Source: Clostridia bacterium (lineage in GTDB: Bacteria > Bacillota > Clostridia > UMGS1810). From it: 7,522 nt of DNA. This document shows positions 4,761-7,522 of this stretch, piece after piece. A model generated the notes under the pieces. The model was not told the origin of the DNA. It searched no databases and was given only the letters and a program-made list of their open reading frames with translations. Position 1 is the stretch's first letter. The number at the start of each line of letters is the position of its first letter. The DNA is taken from assembly GCA_017503945.1 (NCBI GenBank), contig JAFVSB010000075.1:1-7522 (forward strand), given 5' to 3'. Both the position numbers and the translations under genes were made by a program.

Positions 4761-6662
4761 ATGATAACAAACACAGTTTATTATATAATAAGTGCTGTCC
4801 TCGTTCTGGGCGTTCTTTTGGGCATAAGCATGATGAGCAAGGTGAAAAGTGCCAACAGGGGTAACACCCTCTCTGCAATATGCACTCTCATAGCAATTGT
4901 TGTTGTAATGTACAATTGCGAAATCCTCACTGCATGGCAGGCTTGGCTCGGTCTTGCAATAGGTGCGCTGGTGGGCATTGTGGGTGCAGTAAAGGTAAAA
5001 ATGATAGAAATGCCTCAGGCAGTGGCACTTCTCAATGGTTTTGGCGGTCTTGCCAGTGCACTGGTAGCTATACTCACAATTGAGCAAACAAGCAAAGCTT
5101 TTGAGCTATATGTAGGTGCCATTGCTTTGGTTGTTGGTTTTGTAACATTCACAGGAAGCGTTGTTGCAGCAGGTAAGCTCCACAAGCTTCTTCCTCAAAA
5201 ACCTGTTGTATGGAAGGGTCATTCTTTCATATCAGCACTTGTGATTGTGGCAATGGTTGCAGCAATTGTTGTATGTCCTGAATGCATTTGGCTTATATCT
5301 TTGCTTTCTGCTTTCTTTGGTGTGGTGTTTGCAATACGCGTTGGCGGTGCCGACATGCCCATCACCATCTCACTGCTCAACTCCTTGAGCGGTGTGGCAG
5401 GCGGTATTGCCGGTATAGCTGTGGGCGATGTTCTTCTTGTGGCAATTGGCGGCGTGGTTGGTGCATCAGGTCTTTTGCTCACTCAAATCATGTGCAGAGC
5501 TATGAACCGCAGCCTGTTGAGTATCCTTTTGGGTGCCAAATCAAAGAAACCCGTTGCAGTGCAAGAAAAAGTCGCACAGGAAAGTGCAAATGAGAAAATT
5601 GTAAAAGATGAAAAAGCAAGCGTTGGTGATATTCTCACCAATGCCAAAAAAGTAATGATAGTGCCAGGCTATGGCATGGCGCTCGCTCAGGCACAGAGCA
5701 TAGTCAAAACTCTTGCCGATAAGCTCGAAGCACTTGGAGTTGAGGTAAAATATGCCATTCACCCTGTTGCAGGCAGAATGCCCGGCCATATGAATGTGCT
5801 TCTTTGCGAGGTAGATGTGCCATATGATAAGCTCTATGAGATGGATGCAATAAATGATGAATTTTCGCAGTGTGATGCAGCCATCATCATTGGTGCCAAT
5901 GATGTGGTAAACCCCGCAGCCAACACTGCCGAGGGCACACCCATCTATGGCATGCCGGTGCTCAATGCATCTGATGCAAAACATGTCATAGTGTGCAACT
6001 TCGATGACAAACCGGGTTATGCAGGAGTGCCCAATCCTTTGTATGAAGCACCAAACACCATTATGATGCTTGGTGATGCCAAAGAAATAGTGGCAGCTCT
6101 CACTGCCGCCATCGGCAATTCAGATGCTGAGGTTGAAGCTCCTGCTGCCAAGGAGGAAGGCGCAAGCGTTGGTGATATTCTCACCAATGCCAAAAAGGTG
6201 ATGATAGTGCCAGGCTATGGCATGGCGCTCGCTCAGGCACAGAGCATAGTCAAAACACTTGCCGATAAGCTCGAAGCACTCGGAGTTGAGGTAAAATATG
6301 CCATTCACCCTGTTGCAGGCAGAATGCCCGGCCACATGAATGTGCTTCTTTGTGAAGTAGATGTGCCATATGATAAGCTCTATGAGATGGATGCAATAAA
6401 TGATGAATTTTCACAGTGTGATGCAGCAATCATCATTGGTGCCAATGATGTGGTAAACCCCGCAGCCAACACTGCCGAGGGCACACCCATCTATGGCATG
6501 CCGGTGCTCAGTGCATCCGATGCAAAACATGTCATAGTGTGCAACTTTGATGACAAACCGGGTTATGCAGGAGTTCCCAATCCTTTGTATGACGCACCAA
6601 ACACCATCATGATGCTTGGTGACGCTAAAGAAACAGTGGCAAAGCTCATTTCATCATTCTGA
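4761..6662 (+). CDS. pntB: NAD(P) transhydrogenase subunit beta with tandem duplicated NADP(H)-binding domain III
   Basis: The product has 633 residues, where PntB is normally about 460. Residues 1 to about 258 form membrane domain IIb with about eight or nine hydrophobic helices, including MPQAVALLNGFGGLAS (84-99) and LLNSLSG (205-211). A charged linker (about 259-285) leads to domain III copy A (286-445), a 22-residue Ala/Glu/Pro linker (446-467) and domain III copy B (468-627). Both copies contain GYGMALAQAQ (303-312; 485-494), HPVAGRMPGH (334-343; 516-525), GANDVVNP with the conserved Asp (381; 563) and GYAGVPNPLY (419-428; 601-610). The complete enzyme couples hydride transfer from NADH to NADP to proton inflow. 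Two oddities occur: the usual Lys-Arg-Ser before GYAG is Asn-Phe-Asp in both copies, and Asn92 replaces the E. coli channel His91. AAAGGAGG (4745-4752) lies eight bases before the start. A terminator follows. Confidence 0.95.
   Translation: MITNTVYYIISAVLVLGVLLGISMMSKVKSANRGNTLSAICTLIAIVVVMYNCEILTAWQAWLGLAIGALVGIVGAVKVKMIEMPQAVALLNGFGGLASALVAILTIEQTSKAFELYVGAIALVVGFVTFTGSVVAAGKLHKLLPQKPVVWKGHSFISALVIVAMVAAIVVCPECIWLISLLSAFFGVVFAIRVGGADMPITISLLNSLSGVAGGIAGIAVGDVLLVAIGGVVGASGLLLTQIMCRAMNRSLLSILLGAKSKKPVAVQEKVAQESANEKIVKDEKASVGDILTNAKKVMIVPGYGMALAQAQSIVKTLADKLEALGVEVKYAIHPVAGRMPGHMNVLLCEVDVPYDKLYEMDAINDEFSQCDAAIIIGANDVVNPAANTAEGTPIYGMPVLNASDAKHVIVCNFDDKPGYAGVPNPLYEAPNTIMMLGDAKEIVAALTAAIGNSDAEVEAPAAKEEGASVGDILTNAKKVMIVPGYGMALAQAQSIVKTLADKLEALGVEVKYAIHPVAGRMPGHMNVLLCEVDVPYDKLYEMDAINDEFSQCDAAIIIGANDVVNPAANTAEGTPIYGMPVLSASDAKHVIVCNFDDKPGYAGVPNPLYDAPNTIMMLGDAKETVAKLISSF
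5616..6095 (+). repeat. Direct repeat copy A: first domain III coding segment of pntB
   Basis: This 480-base segment recurs 546 bases later, in frame (182 codons). Comparing codon by codon I count 18 base differences (about 96% identity), of which 15 are silent. The longest identical block is 82 bases, beginning at 5883. Similarity ends sharply at the GCAAGCG left border and just after GTGGCA on the right. Confidence 0.95.
6162..6641 (+). repeat. Direct repeat copy B: second domain III coding segment of pntB
   Basis: This is the partner of the segment at 5616-6095. Amino-acid differences from copy A are only Asn402 to Ser584, Glu429 to Asp611 and Ile443 to Thr625. After the repeat, copy B ends KLISSF-stop, while copy A continues ALTAAIGN into the linker, which resembles an old natural C-terminus now read through. 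Confidence 0.95.
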
Positions 6663-6671
6663 TATTGAACT

Positions 6672-6702
6672 AAAACGAAGTCCTCAGGGGCTTCGTTTTT
6701 TT
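6672..6702 (+). terminator. Rho-independent terminator of the transhydrogenase operon
   Basis: The stem AAAACGAAGTCC (6672-6683) pairs with 6688-6699 over 12 bp with one G-U pair and a four-base loop, and the right arm merges into a run of seven T. It begins nine bases after the pntB stop. Confidence 0.92.
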
Positions 6703-6710
6703 CTCTGGTC

Positions 6711-6739
6711 TTGACATGAGTTAAAGAAAGTCTTATAAT
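6711..6739 (+). promoter_or_regulatory. Consensus sigma-A promoter for the M20 peptidase gene
   Basis: A perfect TTGACA (6711-6716) and a perfect TATAAT (6734-6739) are separated by the optimal 17 bases. Transcription should start near 6746, giving a leader of about 33 bases with GAGGAG (6765-6770) eight bases before the ATG. It lies immediately after the pnt terminator, so the peptidase is a separate transcription unit, probably strongly and constitutively expressed. Confidence 0.9.
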
Positions 6740-6778
6740 TAACTGGAAACCATGCATGTTTTTTGAGGAGAACTAAAT

Positions 6779-7522
6779 ATGATTAACAGCGAAAATCTTT
6801 TTAAAAGAATAGATGATATGTTCCCTGAGTACATAAAGATTTTGGAAGAATTCTGTCTTATCGAAAGTCCCACCGAATACAAAGAGGGTGTGGATGCTGC
6901 GAGCAATTATATTATAAAAAAAGCAGAGTCTTTTGGATGGAAAGTAGAAAGACAAAAGCAAGAAATAGCAGGAGATTGTATCTGCATCACTATGAATCCC
7001 GATGCAGCACAAGCGCCGGTATGCCTTTCCGGACATGTGGACACAGTTCACCCTCTGGGCCTTTTTGGAACACCTGCAGTCAGAATCGATGGTGACAAAA
7101 TGTATGGCCCCGGAGCTGCCGACTGCAAGGGCGGGATTGTGGCAGCTCTTTTGGCGATGGCTGCCCTTGATGAAGAAGGATTTCGCACACGCCCTATAAA
7201 GCTGATATTGCAATCTGATGAAGAAACAAGCAGTCAGGAAAGCAACCATACCACTGTTCAATATATGTGTGAATGTGCCCGTGATGCCGTTGCGTTTTTA
7301 AATTGCGAGCCTACTTTGGCAGGTACAGTTGTGTTAAAGCGAAAGGGAATTGCAAAATATGTTTTTAATGTTACAGGCAAAGGCGAACACGCTGCCTGGT
7401 GCTTTAATGGTATAAGTGCAATAACCGAAGCAGCTCACAAAATCATTGAATTGGAAAAGTATAAAGACCAAAACGGAATTACAGCAAATTGCGGAGTAAT
7501 CTCGGGCGGAACAAAAGTAAAC
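6779..7522 (+). CDS. M20-family zinc metallopeptidase, CPG2/ArgE-like (3' end outside window)
   Basis: The frame is open from ATG 6779 to the right edge, giving 248 residues without a stop; family members are about 370-420 residues, so roughly 60% is present. Visible M20 features are SGHVDTVHP with metal ligand His86 and catalytic-support Asp88; GPGAADCKGG with bridging ligand Asp115; SDEE with general base Glu148 and ligand Glu149; and LNCEPT with probable ligand Glu177, as in carboxypeptidase G2. The lid/dimerisation domain then begins (GKGEHAAWCFNGISAI, 200-215, with His204). The family removes C-terminal or acyl groups from amino acids and small peptides in the cytoplasm; candidates are a CPG2-like carboxypeptidase, acetylornithine deacetylase or succinyl-diaminopimelate desuccinylase. 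The substrate cannot be set from this part. No signal peptide is present. It has its own consensus promoter and good ribosome binding site. Confidence 0.9.
   Translation, partial: MINSENLFKRIDDMFPEYIKILEEFCLIESPTEYKEGVDAASNYIIKKAESFGWKVERQKQEIAGDCICITMNPDAAQAPVCLSGHVDTVHPLGLFGTPAVRIDGDKMYGPGAADCKGGIVAALLAMAALDEEGFRTRPIKLILQSDEETSSQESNHTTVQYMCECARDAVAFLNCEPTLAGTVVLKRKGIAKYVFNVTGKGEHAAWCFNGISAITEAAHKIIELEKYKDQNGITANCGVISGGTKVN

Noticed and set aside
5541..6335. Two similar antisense open frames under pntB (5541-5984 and 6120-6335)
   Set aside because: They resemble each other only because they lie opposite the two domain III repeats. They have no ribosome binding site, and their sequence is the complement of a well-conserved gene.
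5616..6641. Assembly artefact as explanation of the domain III duplication
   Set aside because: The copies differ at 18 scattered, mostly silent positions, are joined by a specific in-frame linker and end differently. A chimera of two strains cannot be fully excluded without reads, but it is the less likely reading.

Overview
The window reads as part of a chromosome from an anaerobic, moderate-GC Bacillota bacterium, most likely a gut-type Clostridia member (inference). The grounds are Shine-Dalgarno sites of AGGAGG/GGAGG type, near-consensus sigma-A promoters, strong U-tract terminators, tightly packed genes all on the + strand, and clostridial-looking protein sequences. I see no tRNA, rRNA, CRISPR array, insertion sequence or phage gene.

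Layout. (1) Positions 1-356 hold the C-terminal end of a ribosomal-protein-S1-type gene, closed by a terminator. (2) Positions 442-2521 hold a three-gene, translationally coupled set: an unrecognised membrane-anchored exported protein, an ADP-ribose pyrophosphatase of the Nudix family, and a short-chain dehydrogenase whose catalytic loop looks like the EF-P 5-aminopentanone reductase YmfI. A very long hairpin terminator closes it. (3) Positions 2619-6702 hold an Lrp/AsnC regulator with a TTG start and two candidate promoters. It is followed by a three-gene proton-translocating NAD(P) transhydrogenase: pntAA (domain I), pntAB (first part of membrane domain II) and pntB (rest of domain II plus domain III). 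A perfect 14-bp hairpin sits between pntAA and pntAB, and a U-tract terminator ends the unit. (4) From 6711 a consensus promoter drives an M20-family metallopeptidase that runs off the right edge.

The outstanding feature is pntB. The gene encodes 633 residues, against roughly 460 in ordinary PntB, because the NADP(H)-binding domain III is present twice in tandem (residues 286-445 and 468-627), joined by a 22-residue Ala/Glu/Pro linker. The copies differ at 18 of 480 nucleotides but only 3 of 160 residues, so both look selectively maintained or homogenised. Both copies keep the Rossmann, Asp and GYAG motifs but lack the Lys-Arg-Ser that contacts the NADP 2'-phosphate in the E. coli and Rhodospirillum enzymes. 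The membrane domain also lacks the familiar channel histidine.

How the genes may work together: the transhydrogenase links the NAD(H) and NADP(H) pools to the proton gradient, and the adjacent Lrp-type regulator is the natural candidate to control it. The 442-2521 unit is separate and joins nucleotide-sugar housekeeping with a probable translation-factor modification step.
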